From NCBI GenBank assembly GCA_963750935.1, contig CAVVSR010000011.1:62001-126000 (forward strand): a stretch of DNA of 64,000 bases, given 5' to 3'. Position numbers and translations under genes: made by a program. A model generated the notes under the pieces. It was not told where the DNA came from. It ran no database searches and saw only the letters and a program-made list of their open reading frames with translations. Of the stretch, positions 7,548-18,139 are shown one piece after another. How positions within the stretch are numbered: the first letter of the stretch is position 1; each line of letters starts with the position of its first letter. This DNA is from JACCXG01 sp963750935 (GTDB taxonomy: Bacteria > Acidobacteriota > Vicinamibacteria > Vicinamibacterales > 2-12-FULL-66-21).

Positions 7548-9867
7548 GTGAGAGGACACACAGGTATGACAGGGCAGGGCCGTCTGATGTGCACGCTGGC
7601 CGCGGCGATGGGGCTCGCGGCGCTCGGTGTCGACGCGGCGCCGCAGGACAATGCCGGCCCGCCGGCGGGCCAGGTCGGGAGCGCCCGCGTGGTGCCGCTG
7701 CAGCTGACCGGCGATCCCAAGGCGCGATTCTCGATGGTGGTGCTCGGCGACGGCTACACGGCGGCCGAGATCCCCAAGTTCCGCGCCCAGGTGGACAAGC
7801 ACCTGAACGTGCTCTGGAGCATCGAGCCGTTCCGCAGCTATCGCAACTACATCAACGTCTACGCCGTCGAGATCGTCTCGGCCGAGTCCGGCATCACGTG
7901 CGACCCGGAAGTGCGCCAGCAGAAGGACACGCCGCTCAAGATGACCTTCGGCGGCGGCTGTCAGAACCCGAACGCCCGCGGCATTACGCTCGCCGACAAC
8001 AACGTCGCGCGCAGCTACGCGTCGCGTGCCACCCCGGACTTCGATCAGATCCTCGTGCTCGCGAACACCGACACCTACGGCGGCATCGGCGGCAGCGTCG
8101 CGACGACGTCGGGCGGCAACTCGCTCGGCCCGCTGATCACGCCGCACGAGGTTGGCCATTCGCTCGGCCGGCTGCAGGACGAATACACCTACAGCGCGCG
8201 CGGCAAGCCCGGCGGCCCGTACACGGGCCCTGAGCCCGCCTCGATGCACATGACGCTCCTCACCGAAGAGGAGATGCGCACCCAGCAGCGCAAGTGGTGG
8301 CGCTGGCTCGGCGAGGTCAGCGAGTCGGGCGGCACGATCGGACGCTTCGAAGGCGGGCAGTCGCGCACCACCGGCATCTGGCGGCCGAGCAAGCACTCGA
8401 TGATGATCTCGGTCGGCTACTACTTCGATCAGGTCAGCCGCGAGCGCATGACCCAGCGCATCTCCGAGCAGGTCGCGCTGATCGCGTCCTCCACGTCGAC
8501 GGATGCCCCGGTCGGACCGCGTGACGTGATCTGGGTCGAGACGGCGCACCCGGTCTACCACGAGCTGAACGTCAGCTGGCAGGTGGACGGCAAGGCCATA
8601 CCCTCCGCCGCGAACAGCCGGTATTTGAACCTCGGCGCGCTCGGACTCCCGAAGGCCGCCACCGTCACGGCGACGGTCGTCGACCCCACCGAGTTCGTGC
8701 GCGATCCGGAGATACGCGGCAAGGCGCTGACGGCCACACGGTCGTGGACCATCGCCGCGGCTCCCGCGGCACCCGCCGGCGCGTCTGCGCCGGTGCAATT
8801 CACCGCATCCACGCAGACCGAGCGGCCGATTGGCGGCCAGGACGTCGTGTACGTGGTGACGACGCACACGCCGGATCGCGTGCCCGAGGTGTCGTGGCGG
8901 CTGAACGGAAAGGTCGTGCCGGCTGCCGCGAACAGCCGCACGTTCGCGTTGGCCCGTCAGAATCTGCCTGCCGGGACGCACAAGCTGGCGGCGTCGATCG
9001 CGGGGTCGTCCGCCACCCGCGAGTGGACGGTCGACAACACCGGTCCGACCGGTCGCCTACGCGCTCTCACCGGCCGCGGCGACGATTCCCGCGGCGGACG
9101 GGTCGCAGCACTATTTCATGCGCGACGAGTTCACGATGAAGCTCGAGGCCACCGACGATCAGCCGGGCTACGTCGTCGCCGAATTCCGCGTCAACGGCGA
9201 CGGCTGGCACCACTACTACGGCTGGCCCGACGCGCCTCCCGGCACGCCGTATCGCTTCACGCCCCGGGGCACGACCATCAAGGAACTGGTCTACGGCAGC
9301 CTCAGCTCCGAGGGGCTGTCGCCGCAGCCATGGGAACCGCGTGAGCCAGGCTGGGGCACGCATCGCATCGAATACCGCGGCATCGACGCGGCCGGCAACA
9401 TCGGCGCGGCGCGCGCGTTCCGCGTGACGCTTCAGCCCGCACCGGCCTGCACCAGGACGATCACCAGCCCGCACAGCGGCGATCTGGCCATCGACGCCGG
9501 CGTCGTCTGCGTCACCGGCACGAGCGTCACGGGCGGAGTGCGCGTGGCGGCCGGCGCGTCTCTGATCGCGACGAACGCGAAGATCGGCGGCGCGGTGACG
9601 TCAACCGGCGCGTCTCGCCTCGAGCTGATCGGCAGCAGCGCCGCGGACCTGCGCATCAGCGGCTCGACCGACGCCGTGGTGGTGTTCGGATCGACGTTCG
9701 CCGGCAACACGGCCGTCACCGACAACCGCACGCCGAGGCCGATGGTGCTGGCCGGCAACACGTTCCGCGGCGCCGTCGCGTGCGCCGGCAATACCGCTCC
9801 GTCGGATGTGGCGGGCACCGGCAACGTCTACGAGCGTGGCGCGACCGGTCAGTGCGCCGCGAAGTGA
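7548..9867 (+). CDS. Secreted M64-family (IgA-peptidase-like) metallopeptidase, one-base shift
   Basis: A signal peptide (ending near VDAAPQ) precedes an M64 peptidase domain containing the zinc motif HEVGHSLGRLQDEY (HExxH with a downstream Asp). Two Ig-like repeats follow (VSWQVDGKAIPSAANS and VSWRLNGKVVPAAANS), then a C-terminal domain with a beta-helix-like stretch of short Gly/Ser/Thr repeats. The frame breaks near 9050: after TVDNTGPT the protein continues in the +1 frame as VAYALSPAAATIP to 9867. Removing one base restores about 772 residues, so an assembly indel is likely. Substrate unknown; the M64 name comes from an IgA-cleaving enzyme of Clostridium ramosum. Confidence 0.82.
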
Positions 9868-9873
9868 GGCAGG

Positions 9874-10839
9874 CTACGGCTGTTCGCGAACCACGTCCCG
9901 TGGCCGCTTGTCCTGACGGACGCCGAGAAACGCGGCATGGCGCAGGTGTGAGTCGCCGGTCCATTCGACGAAGCGCACCTGCACCACCAGCTTCGGCGCC
10001 ACCCACGTCATCTCGGGCATCTGCTCGGCAGTGACACCGCCGCCCCATCTCGAGCTGCGTGCTTCGGGAAGGTTGGCGAACGGACAGCGGCCGGCGTGGA
10101 GCGGACGCAGCAGCGCGTGGACATCCCGCCTGACGTGCGGCGTGAAGCCCGCCCGCACCTTGCCGGCGAACAGCAGATCCCGGCCCGCGTAATAGCCGAC
10201 CAGAAGGGAGTCCACGCCGTGCGGTCCCGGCCGGTAGCCGCCGACGACGAACTCCTGCTGCTTGTCGAGTTTCAGCTTCACCCACGCGTCGCTGCGCTCG
10301 CCGGCGACGTAGCGCGATCGCGCCCGCTTGGCGATCACCCCTTCGAGGCCGAGTCCGCGGACGGCCGCAATGACCTGCTCGGCGCTGCCCGGAAGCTCCG
10401 CCGAGAACAGCACACCCGAGTCGTCGAGGACCCGCTCCAGCTTCGCGCGCCGCGCCTCCAGGGGCGACGCGATCAGATCGACGCCGTCGAGGTGCAGCAG
10501 ATCGAACGCGTAGAACACAATCGCGTGCCCTGGGTACGCCGAACGGTGCTGGAGCGCCTGGAAGGACGGCTGGCCGGTCGCATCCACGGCGACGACTTCA
10601 CCGTCGACGACCGCCCGATCCGCGCCGAGGCGCCGCGCCGCGGCCGCCACGGACGGATACGTCGCCGTGAGGTCGCGATCGTTTCTGGAGCGGATCTGGA
10701 CGCGGCCGCCGTTCTTGATCAGCAGCGCGCGGTAGCCGTCGAACTTGACCTCATAGATCCAGTCGTCCCCCTCCGGCAGCTGGTCGACGACGCGGGCCGC
10801 CATCGGCGTGATGAACGCGGGAGCGGGGGAGGGGGGCAT
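9874..10839 (-). CDS. ATP-dependent DNA ligase (LigD/LigC ligase-domain type)
   Basis: This enzyme seals DNA nicks with ATP and probably serves non-homologous end joining. The 321-residue protein holds the nucleotidyltransferase motif YEVKFDGYRA (catalytic Lys in motif I), RSRNDRDLT, VVDGEVVA (motif III), FYAFDLLHLDG, GLEGVIAKR (motif IV) and WVKLKL (motif V). An OB-fold region with GYYAGRDLLFAGKVRAGFT and VRFVEWT follows. It lacks polymerase and phosphoesterase domains, so it is a stand-alone ligase. No ku gene is in the window. The gene stands alone, convergent to the peptidase gene. Confidence 0.9.
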   Translation of the reverse strand: MPPSPAPAFITPMAARVVDQLPEGDDWIYEVKFDGYRALLIKNGGRVQIRSRNDRDLTATYPSVAAAARRLGADRAVVDGEVVAVDATGQPSFQALQHRSAYPGHAIVFYAFDLLHLDGVDLIASPLEARRAKLERVLDDSGVLFSAELPGSAEQVIAAVRGLGLEGVIAKRARSRYVAGERSDAWVKLKLDKQQEFVVGGYRPGPHGVDSLLVGYYAGRDLLFAGKVRAGFTPHVRRDVHALLRPLHAGRCPFANLPEARSSRWGGGVTAEQMPEMTWVAPKLVVQVRFVEWTGDSHLRHAAFLGVRQDKRPRDVVREQP

Positions 10840-10854
10840 GGAGGCGTCTGGGGA

Positions 10855-11125
10855 GTTGAGGTGTCGGAGATTCCGGAGATTTGAGATATCGGAGATCTCG
10901 GAGGCACCGGATCTCAGAACGGAGCAACGGAGCCAACGAAGAGAACGGAAAGGAGACTATTGTTTGCGTACGAGTGATTCGCCGCGCCGGCTTACCGCGC
11001 ACGTCACGTCCGGCAAGGCCGGCGAAGCGCGGCGAATCACCTGCAGAAAGTTGTCTTCTCCGTTAGCCTCCGTTGCCTCCGTTGCTCCGTTTGTAAGATC
11101 CGGTGTCTCCAAGAACCTCCGTTGC
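10855..11125. repeat. Long imperfect inverted repeat between ligase and membrane-protein genes
   Basis: The left arm carries ACGGAGCAACGGAGCCAACG and the right arm the complement, CTCCGTTGCCTCCGTTGCTC. Nested inside are GATTCGCCGCG and CGCGGCGAATC, and outside GGAGATCTCGGAGGCACCGG faces a related run near 11099-11125. The whole could fold into a cruciform or RNA hairpin of about 250 bases. No gene is seen in it. Confidence 0.6.
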
Positions 11126-11557
11126 CTATCGCCGCACCACTCCAGCCAGCATCCACAGCCCGATCCAGAACAGGATCGCGAACGCCGAGAGGATGATCGC
11201 GAACGTCTTCAGCGCGCGGCCGCGGGCCATGGCGCTCTCGCCCTCGACGATCTCGGTGTCGCGGACGACGCGGTGGCCTGGCGGCGGGAACTGGCGCGAG
11301 GCGACGACCTTGGCGCCGAGCGACCACAGGTAGGCGGCAAACGCCAGCAGCGGCGCGGACGCGGTCGCCGCGAAGATCGAGAAGACGATCTTCAGCCGGC
11401 TGGACATCCGCTCCGGGTCGGCGAGGATCCAGTCGCGCAGCGGCGTGCTGTAGCGGTCGACGGCGACGATCAGCAGCCCGCCCAGCGTCGCGGCGGCCAG
11501 GACGATCAGGACCGCCTGGCGCCGGGCAGCGGGCTCCGCACGACGGACGGTCGTCAT
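11126..11557 (-). CDS. Small membrane protein of unknown function
   Basis: The 143-residue product has three predicted membrane segments: about residues 16-34 (AVLIVLAAATLGGLLIVAV), 58-80 (IVFSIFAATASAPLLAFAAYL) and 118-140 (FAIILSAFAILFWIGLWML). Between the second and third lies a charged stretch (FPPPGHRVVRDTEIVEGE). I do not recognise the family. It is followed by ilvE 22 bases upstream on the same strand, so it is probably the second gene of an ilvE transcript. Codon use is like that of its neighbours. Confidence 0.65.
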   Translation of the reverse strand: MTTVRRAEPAARRQAVLIVLAAATLGGLLIVAVDRYSTPLRDWILADPERMSSRLKIVFSIFAATASAPLLAFAAYLWSLGAKVVASRQFPPPGHRVVRDTEIVEGESAMARGRALKTFAIILSAFAILFWIGLWMLAGVVRR

Positions 11558-11579
11558 GCGGCGAAGCGCAGGGGCATGG

Positions 11580-12680
11580 CTAGACGAAGTCGAGCCAGCC
11601 GCGGGTGTCGGGCCGGAGGCCGCGCTGGATGCCCTGGATGTGTTCGTAGAGCCGGTTGGTGACTGGTCCCGGCGCGCTCCCTCCGAAGCTGACCGACTCG
11701 CCGGACTCGCGCACCAGCGCGCTGATGCCGGTCAGCGCGGCGGCGGTGCCGCAGGCGATGCCTTCGGTGATGCTGCCGTCGCGGACGCCGGCGAGGATCT
11801 CGTCGATATCGAGCGGCGTCTCCTCGACCGTGACGCCGACGTCCGGCGCAATCGCAATCAGCGAGTCGCGCATCGTCCCGCGCAGGATGGTGTCGGTGAG
11901 CGGCGGCGTGACCAGCACGCCGTTGCGGACGAAGAAGATGTTCATCCCGCCCATCTCCTCGATGCTCTTGCGGTCGAGCGCGTTGAGGAACAACACCTGC
12001 GCGCAGCCCATGCTCTTGGCGCGCGTCGTGATGCGCAGCGTGGCGGCGTAGTTGCCGGCCGCCTTGGCGGCGCCGGTGCCGCCGGGGACGGCGCGGACCG
12101 ACGAGTCGCTGATCAGGACCTTGACCGAGCCGGCGCCGATCGCCGCTTCCTTGAAGTACGAGCCGGTCGGCAGCGCGACGATGTAGAAGACGTACTCCTT
12201 GGCGCTGGCGACGCCGAGGCAGGCCTCCGTCGCCACCATGGTGGGACGGAGGTAGAGGCTGCCCGGCGCCCTCGGCACGTAGTCGCGCTCGACGGCCACC
12301 AGCTGCCGCGTCGCCTCGAGGAACAGCTCCTCGGGCAGCGCCGGCATGTCGAGAATCGCGGCGGAGGTGTTGAGGCGGCGCGCGTTGGCGTCAGGCCGGA
12401 ACACGGCAATCCGGTTGTCCGGATGCCGGAACGCCTTGAGGCCCTCGAAGATTGCCTGGCCGTAATGCAGCCCGATCGCCCCCGGGTGCAGTTCGAGCGG
12501 GTGGAGCGGCTCGATGCGCGGATCGTTCCACTGCCCGTTCGCGTAATCGGTGCGGAACATGTTGGGGCAGAAGTTCTTGCCGAATTCCAGCCGGGCGGGA
12601 TCGAGGTCGCCGGCCGGCGGGCGAGGAACGGACGCGTCGCGGATCGCGTCAGCGGTTCGGGCAGTCTCTTTCGTCGTCAT
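11580..12680 (-). CDS. ilvE: Branched-chain amino acid aminotransferase
   Basis: This fold-type IV PLP enzyme carries out the last step of Val, Ile and Leu synthesis, transferring an amino group from glutamate. Seen are LHYGQAIFEGLKAFRH, YLRPTMVAT, the PLP-lysine region GTGAAKAAGNYA, the EMGGMNIFFV stretch and the cofactor-binding GTAAALTGI. Length, 366 residues, matches the long branched-chain aminotransferase form. It stands apart from ilvDBHC, separated by the regulator gene, and has an inverted CTCCCAACT repeat in its upstream gap. Confidence 0.93.
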   Translation of the reverse strand: MTTKETARTADAIRDASVPRPPAGDLDPARLEFGKNFCPNMFRTDYANGQWNDPRIEPLHPLELHPGAIGLHYGQAIFEGLKAFRHPDNRIAVFRPDANARRLNTSAAILDMPALPEELFLEATRQLVAVERDYVPRAPGSLYLRPTMVATEACLGVASAKEYVFYIVALPTGSYFKEAAIGAGSVKVLISDSSVRAVPGGTGAAKAAGNYAATLRITTRAKSMGCAQVLFLNALDRKSIEEMGGMNIFFVRNGVLVTPPLTDTILRGTMRDSLIAIAPDVGVTVEETPLDIDEILAGVRDGSITEGIACGTAAALTGISALVRESGESVSFGGSAPGPVTNRLYEHIQGIQRGLRPDTRGWLDFV

Positions 12681-12754
12681 GATGGCACCACCAGCCGTGA
12701 CAGTACGAAGTCCCCCGGGGTGCCGTCAAGACACAGTTTGGCCCTGCCGCCGCG

Positions 12755-12863
12755 CCTCCAACGTCCAACTCCCAACTCATCGAACCGCCCAACGTCAGCG
12801 CTGGTTCAGTCGTCCGACTACGCTTCGGCTCGCTTGGGAGTTGGGCGTTGGGAGTTGAGGTTG
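12755..12863. repeat. CTCCCAACT inverted repeat, copy 1
   Basis: TCCAACTCCCAACTC on the left faces TTGGGAGTTGGGCGTTGGG on the right, around a 70-base centre that includes GACTACGCTTCGG. It lies between ilvE and the NifA-like gene and could form a large hairpin in either transcript. Further copies are at 15694 and 35256. Confidence 0.7.
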
Positions 12864-14417
<1,554 letters not shown>

Positions 14418-14420
14418 TTT

Positions 14421-14442
14421 AGAGAATCCTACACGAATGTAG
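14421..14442 (-). promoter_or_regulatory. CTACA-N4-TGTAG-GATTCTCT motif, copy 1
   Basis: This 22-base motif, read on the minus strand, ends three bases before the ATG of the NifA-like gene and includes its ribosome-binding AGGA. 18 of 22 bases match the copy at 41828-41849, and the four mismatches all fall in the loop. It may be a protein site or a 5'-UTR hairpin that masks the ribosome-binding site. The remaining 175 bases to ilvC hold only a short hairpin (GTGAC/GTCAC) and no gene. Confidence 0.5.
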
Positions 14443-14617
14443 GATGTAAGGCGAACGAATACAAAGGGGGGCGTTGCTCGAAACCCCTCGATTTCGTCAG
14501 CAAAAACTCACCAGAGAACAGTTAAAGGTTCAAATCCGCGGAACCTCGTGACGGCATGGTCACGGGAACCTGCAACGTTGATGCCCTCTGGCGAGCGTGA
14601 ACCGCCGGCGACGCTGA

Positions 14618-15667
14618 TCAGGCGACGACGCCGTCAGGCTTGACCGTGACCGGGTTCAGGAAGGGCATCATCGCCCGCAGCCGGATGCCGACCTGCTCGA
14701 GGAGCTGCTCCTGTTCGCGGGCGCGGGTCTGCGCGAAGGTCGGACGGCCCTGCTCGTTCTCGGCGATCCACGCCTTGGCGAAGCTGCCGCTCTGGATGTC
14801 CTTCAGCATCTGCCGCATCGTCTCGCGCGTCTGCTCGGTGACGATCTTCGGTCCGGCGGTGTAGTCGCCGTACTCCGCGGTGTCGCTGACCGAGTAGCGC
14901 ATGTAGTTCAGGCCGCCGCGGTACATCAGGTCGACGATCAGCTTCAGCTCGTGGAGGCACTCGAAATAGGCGATCTCCGGCTGGTAGCCGGCTTCGACCA
15001 GCGTTTCGTAGCCCGCCTTCACCAGCGCGCTGACGCCGCCGCAGAGCACGGCCTGTTCGCCGAACAGGTCGGTCTCGGTCTCCTCCGCGAACGTCGTCTC
15101 GATGACCCCGGCGCGGGTCACGCCGATGGCCTTGCCGTACGAGAGCGCCAGCGCGCGGGCCTGGCCGGTCGCGTCCTGGTGGACGGCGAGCAGCGCCGGC
15201 GTGCCGCCGCCTTCGACGTAGAGCTCGCGGACGCGATGCCCGGGTGACTTCGGGGCGATCATCGTGACGTCGACGTTGGCGGCCGGCACGATGGTGCCGA
15301 AGCGGATGCTGAAGCCGTGCGCCAGCATCAGCATCTTGCCGGCGGTCAGGTGCGGCGCGATCTCCCGGTTGTAGAGGCCGCCGGAAATGTGGTCCGGCAC
15401 CAGCACCATGACGACGTCGGCCCACTTCGCCACGTTGGCGACGGTGTCGACGGCGAGGCCGGCGGCGGTGGCCTTCTGCCGCGAGCGGCTCGCCTCCGGC
15501 AGGCCGACGCGCACGTCCACGCCGCTGTCCTTCAGGTTCAGCGAGTGCGCGTGCCCCTGCGATCCGTAGCCGATGACGCCGACTTTCTTGCCGCGAATCA
15601 GCGAGAGATCCGCATCGTCGTCATAGAACATCTTCGCCGTGCCCGTCTTGCTTCCGGTGCTTGCCAT
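14618..15667 (-). CDS. ilvC: Ketol-acid reductoisomerase (class I)
   Basis: The enzyme rearranges and reduces acetolactate or acetohydroxybutyrate with NADPH in Val/Ile synthesis. The N-terminus has the Rossmann motif VGVIGYGSQGHAHSLNLKDSG. The KARI active-site parts follow: APKSPGHRVRELY, ETTFAEETETDLFGEQAVLCGG (metal-binding acids) and FECLHELKLIVDLMY. The start ATG at 15667 follows GGAG with 7 bases between; ATGs further upstream lack this. Length is 349 residues. It is the last gene of the ilvDBHC operon, set apart from ilvH by a CTCCCAACT repeat. Confidence 0.95.
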   Translation of the reverse strand: MASTGSKTGTAKMFYDDDADLSLIRGKKVGVIGYGSQGHAHSLNLKDSGVDVRVGLPEASRSRQKATAAGLAVDTVANVAKWADVVMVLVPDHISGGLYNREIAPHLTAGKMLMLAHGFSIRFGTIVPAANVDVTMIAPKSPGHRVRELYVEGGGTPALLAVHQDATGQARALALSYGKAIGVTRAGVIETTFAEETETDLFGEQAVLCGGVSALVKAGYETLVEAGYQPEIAYFECLHELKLIVDLMYRGGLNYMRYSVSDTAEYGDYTAGPKIVTEQTRETMRQMLKDIQSGSFAKAWIAENEQGRPTFAQTRAREQEQLLEQVGIRLRAMMPFLNPVTVKPDGVVA

Positions 15668-15693
15668 CGGTGACTCCATCTTCTGCATTCTCG

Positions 15694-15841
15694 TCAACGC
15701 CCAACCTCCAACTCCCAACTCCCAGATGGAGGCTCTTTGAATCAGCAGGTGGAAGACGCTCGTGTTGCCGGTTTGTGCGTCTTTCGCCCCGCTGTGCCTA
15801 CCGATTCCGGTTGGGAGTTGGGAATTGGGAGTTGGGTGTTG
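15694..15841. repeat. CTCCCAACT inverted repeat, copy 2
   Basis: TCCAACTCCCAACTCCCA on the left arm faces TTGGGAGTTGGGAATTGGG on the right arm, about 100 bases apart. It sits inside the ilv operon between ilvH and ilvC and could limit or process the transcript there. Confidence 0.72.
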
Positions 15842-15848
15842 ACATCGA

Positions 15849-16400
15849 TCAAACCGAGTAGGAAATCTGTGGATCGTGCGAGTCGGCGGCCGTCGTGGTG
15901 ACGCCGACCGCGACGCCGCCGCGCGACGCGCGGGTCATGGCCAGCCGGCCCGTGCGCGCCATCTCGAGGACCCCGTAGGGCCGGAGCACGTCGAGCAGCC
16001 CGTCGATCTTGTCCTCACCGCCGGTGATCTCGATGGTCAGCGAATCGGGCGCGAGATCGATGATGCGGGCGCGGAAGACCTCGACGAGATGCACGATCTC
16101 CGGCCGCCGCTCCTGTGTCGCCGCGACCTTGATCATCGCGAGATCGCGGAACACCGAAGGCTTGGCGGTGATGTCGTCCACCGAGATGACGTTGACGAGC
16201 TTGTAGAGATGGGCGGCGAAGCGGGCCGCGCCGGCCTCGTCGGTGAGCGCCACGAGCGTCATGCGCGAGATGCCCGGCCGCTCGGTGTGCCCGACCGTGA
16301 GCGAGTCGATGTTGAAACCGCGGCGGCGGAACAGCGAAGAGATCCGGTTCAGCACGCCCGGCAGGTCCTCGACGATGGCGACGAATGTATGCGGCTTCAT
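15849..16400 (-). CDS. ilvH: Acetolactate synthase small (regulatory) subunit
   Basis: This subunit binds IlvB and confers valine feedback inhibition. The 183-residue length fits. Residues 4-75 form an ACT domain (FVAIVEDLPGVLNRISSLFRRRGFNIDSL, split by strands), and the C-terminal domain includes VFRARIIDLAPDSLTIEITG and DVLRPYGVLEMARTG. It starts two bases after ilvB ends, so the two are coupled. Confidence 0.95.
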   Translation of the reverse strand: MKPHTFVAIVEDLPGVLNRISSLFRRRGFNIDSLTVGHTERPGISRMTLVALTDEAGAARFAAHLYKLVNVISVDDITAKPSVFRDLAMIKVAATQERRPEIVHLVEVFRARIIDLAPDSLTIEITGGEDKIDGLLDVLRPYGVLEMARTGRLAMTRASRGGVAVGVTTTAADSHDPQISYSV

Positions 16401-16402
16401 GG

Positions 16403-18139
16403 TTATGCGTCCTCAGCAGTCTCGACCAGCGGGCTCGGGCGGCGAATCATCGCGTGGAGGTCGGCGCCGGCCGGCACCATCGGATAGACGGTGTCCTCCT
16501 GCTCGACCTTGAATTCGAGAATCGCCGTCGCCTTGAGCCGGCGCGCCGCCTCGATCGCGGGTCCGACCTCCGAACGCCGCGAGATCGCGGTCGCCGAGAG
16601 GCCGTAGGCATCGGCGATCTTGACGAAGTCAGGGCTGAGCAGCGGCGTCGCGGCATAGCGCCGCTCGTAGAAGAACTCCTGCCACTGCCGCACCATCCCG
16701 AGGTAGCCGTTGTTGATGATCGCCACCTTGATGTCGATCTTCTCCTGGGCGATCGTCGCCAGCTCCGGCATGGTCATCTGGAAGCCGCCGTCGCCGGCGA
16801 CCACCCAGACTTCGGCGTCGGGCTTGGCCATCTTGGCGCCAATCGCCGCCGGCAGCGCGAAGCCCATCGTGCCGAGTCCGCCCGACGTGATCAGCGAACG
16901 GGGCTGATCGTGATGGTAGTACTGCGCTTCCCACATCTGGTGCTGGCCGACGTCGGTGACCACGATCGCGCGGCCCTCGGTGGCGCGCCAGATGTCGTGG
17001 ATGACGTGCGCCGCGTAGAGGTGGCCGTCGTCCGGCAGGTTCTGGATGTCGCGCACCGCGGAGTCGCCCTTGAGCCCGTCGATGTGGCGAAGCCAGGCGC
17101 TGCGCTGGCCCTGGCTGATGCCGGGCAGCAGGTTCTCGAGCATGTCGCGCAAATCGCCGATCAGTCCGACGTCGACGGGGACGTTCTTGCCGATCTCCGC
17201 CGGGTCGATGTCGATGTGGACCTTGCGGGCATTGGGGGCGTAGGTCTTGAGGTTGCCGGTCACGCGGTCGTCGAAGCGCATGCCGAACGCGAGGAGGAGG
17301 TCGGCCTCCTGGATCGCGGTGTTGACCCACGCCTCGCCGTGCATCCCCATCATCCCGAGGTTCAACGGGTGCGAGGCCGGCACGCCGCCGATGCCGAGCA
17401 GCGTCATCGCGATCGGGATCTGGGCGCGTTCGGCGAGCTGCAGCACGACGTTGGTGGCGTTGGACAGGATGATGCCGTGGCCGGCGAGGATCAGCGGCCG
17501 CTCGGCCGAGTTGATCAACTCCAGGGCCCGCGCCACGGAGGCGGAGCTGACCACCGGCTCGGGACGGGCGTGCGGCTTCGGCGCGGCGGCCTCCCAGTCG
17601 AACTCGCACGAGGACTGCTGCGCGTCCTTGGTGATGTCGATCAGCACCGGTCCCGGGCGTCCGCTCGCCGCGATGTGAAAGGCCTCGCGCACGGCGGGCG
17701 CGATGTCCTGGGCGCGGGTCACCAGGTAGTTGTGCTTGGTGACGGGCAGGGTCACGCCGGTGATGTCGGTTTCCTGGAACCCGTCGCTGCCAATCAGCTT
17801 GCTCCCGACCTGGCCGGTGATGCAGACGATCGGCACCGAGTCCATCATCGCGGTGGCGATGCCGGTGACCATGTTGGTGGCGCCGGGGCCGGAGGTGGCG
17901 ATGGCGACGCCGACCTTCCCGCTCGCGCGCGCGTAGCCGTCGGCCATGTGCGTGGCGCCCTGTTCGTGGCGCACGAGCACGTGGCGGATCGGGTAGTCGA
18001 GCATCGCGTCGTATGCCGGCAGGATGGCGCCGCCCGGATAGCCGAAAACGGTGTCGACGCCCTCACGGACCAGGCATTCCCAGAGAATCTGCGCACCTGT
18101 TCGCTTCATCGCGGTTGAACTCCGATTTGTCGTTGTCAT
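16403..18139 (-). CDS. ilvB: Acetolactate synthase large (catalytic) subunit
   Basis: This ThDP- and FAD-dependent enzyme makes acetolactate from pyruvate, the committed step of branched-chain synthesis. Motifs seen: GYPGGAILP, the catalytic Glu region VRHEQGATHMADGYAR, TSGPGATNMVTGIATA, the FAD part GMRFDDRVTGNL, and the ThDP motif GDGGFQMTMPELAT..NNGYLGMV. Length is 578 residues, the family norm. Its ATG overlaps the ilvD stop (ATGA). Confidence 0.96.
   Translation of the reverse strand: MTTTNRSSTAMKRTGAQILWECLVREGVDTVFGYPGGAILPAYDAMLDYPIRHVLVRHEQGATHMADGYARASGKVGVAIATSGPGATNMVTGIATAMMDSVPIVCITGQVGSKLIGSDGFQETDITGVTLPVTKHNYLVTRAQDIAPAVREAFHIAASGRPGPVLIDITKDAQQSSCEFDWEAAAPKPHARPEPVVSSASVARALELINSAERPLILAGHGIILSNATNVVLQLAERAQIPIAMTLLGIGGVPASHPLNLGMMGMHGEAWVNTAIQEADLLLAFGMRFDDRVTGNLKTYAPNARKVHIDIDPAEIGKNVPVDVGLIGDLRDMLENLLPGISQGQRSAWLRHIDGLKGDSAVRDIQNLPDDGHLYAAHVIHDIWRATEGRAIVVTDVGQHQMWEAQYYHHDQPRSLITSGGLGTMGFALPAAIGAKMAKPDAEVWVVAGDGGFQMTMPELATIAQEKIDIKVAIINNGYLGMVRQWQEFFYERRYAATPLLSPDFVKIADAYGLSATAISRRSEVGPAIEAARRLKATAILEFKVEQEDTVYPMVPAGADLHAMIRRPSPLVETAEDA

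Noticed and set aside
14521..14545. GGTTCAAATCC, resembling a tRNA T-arm
   Set aside because: No matching stem on the 3' side and no cloverleaf around it.
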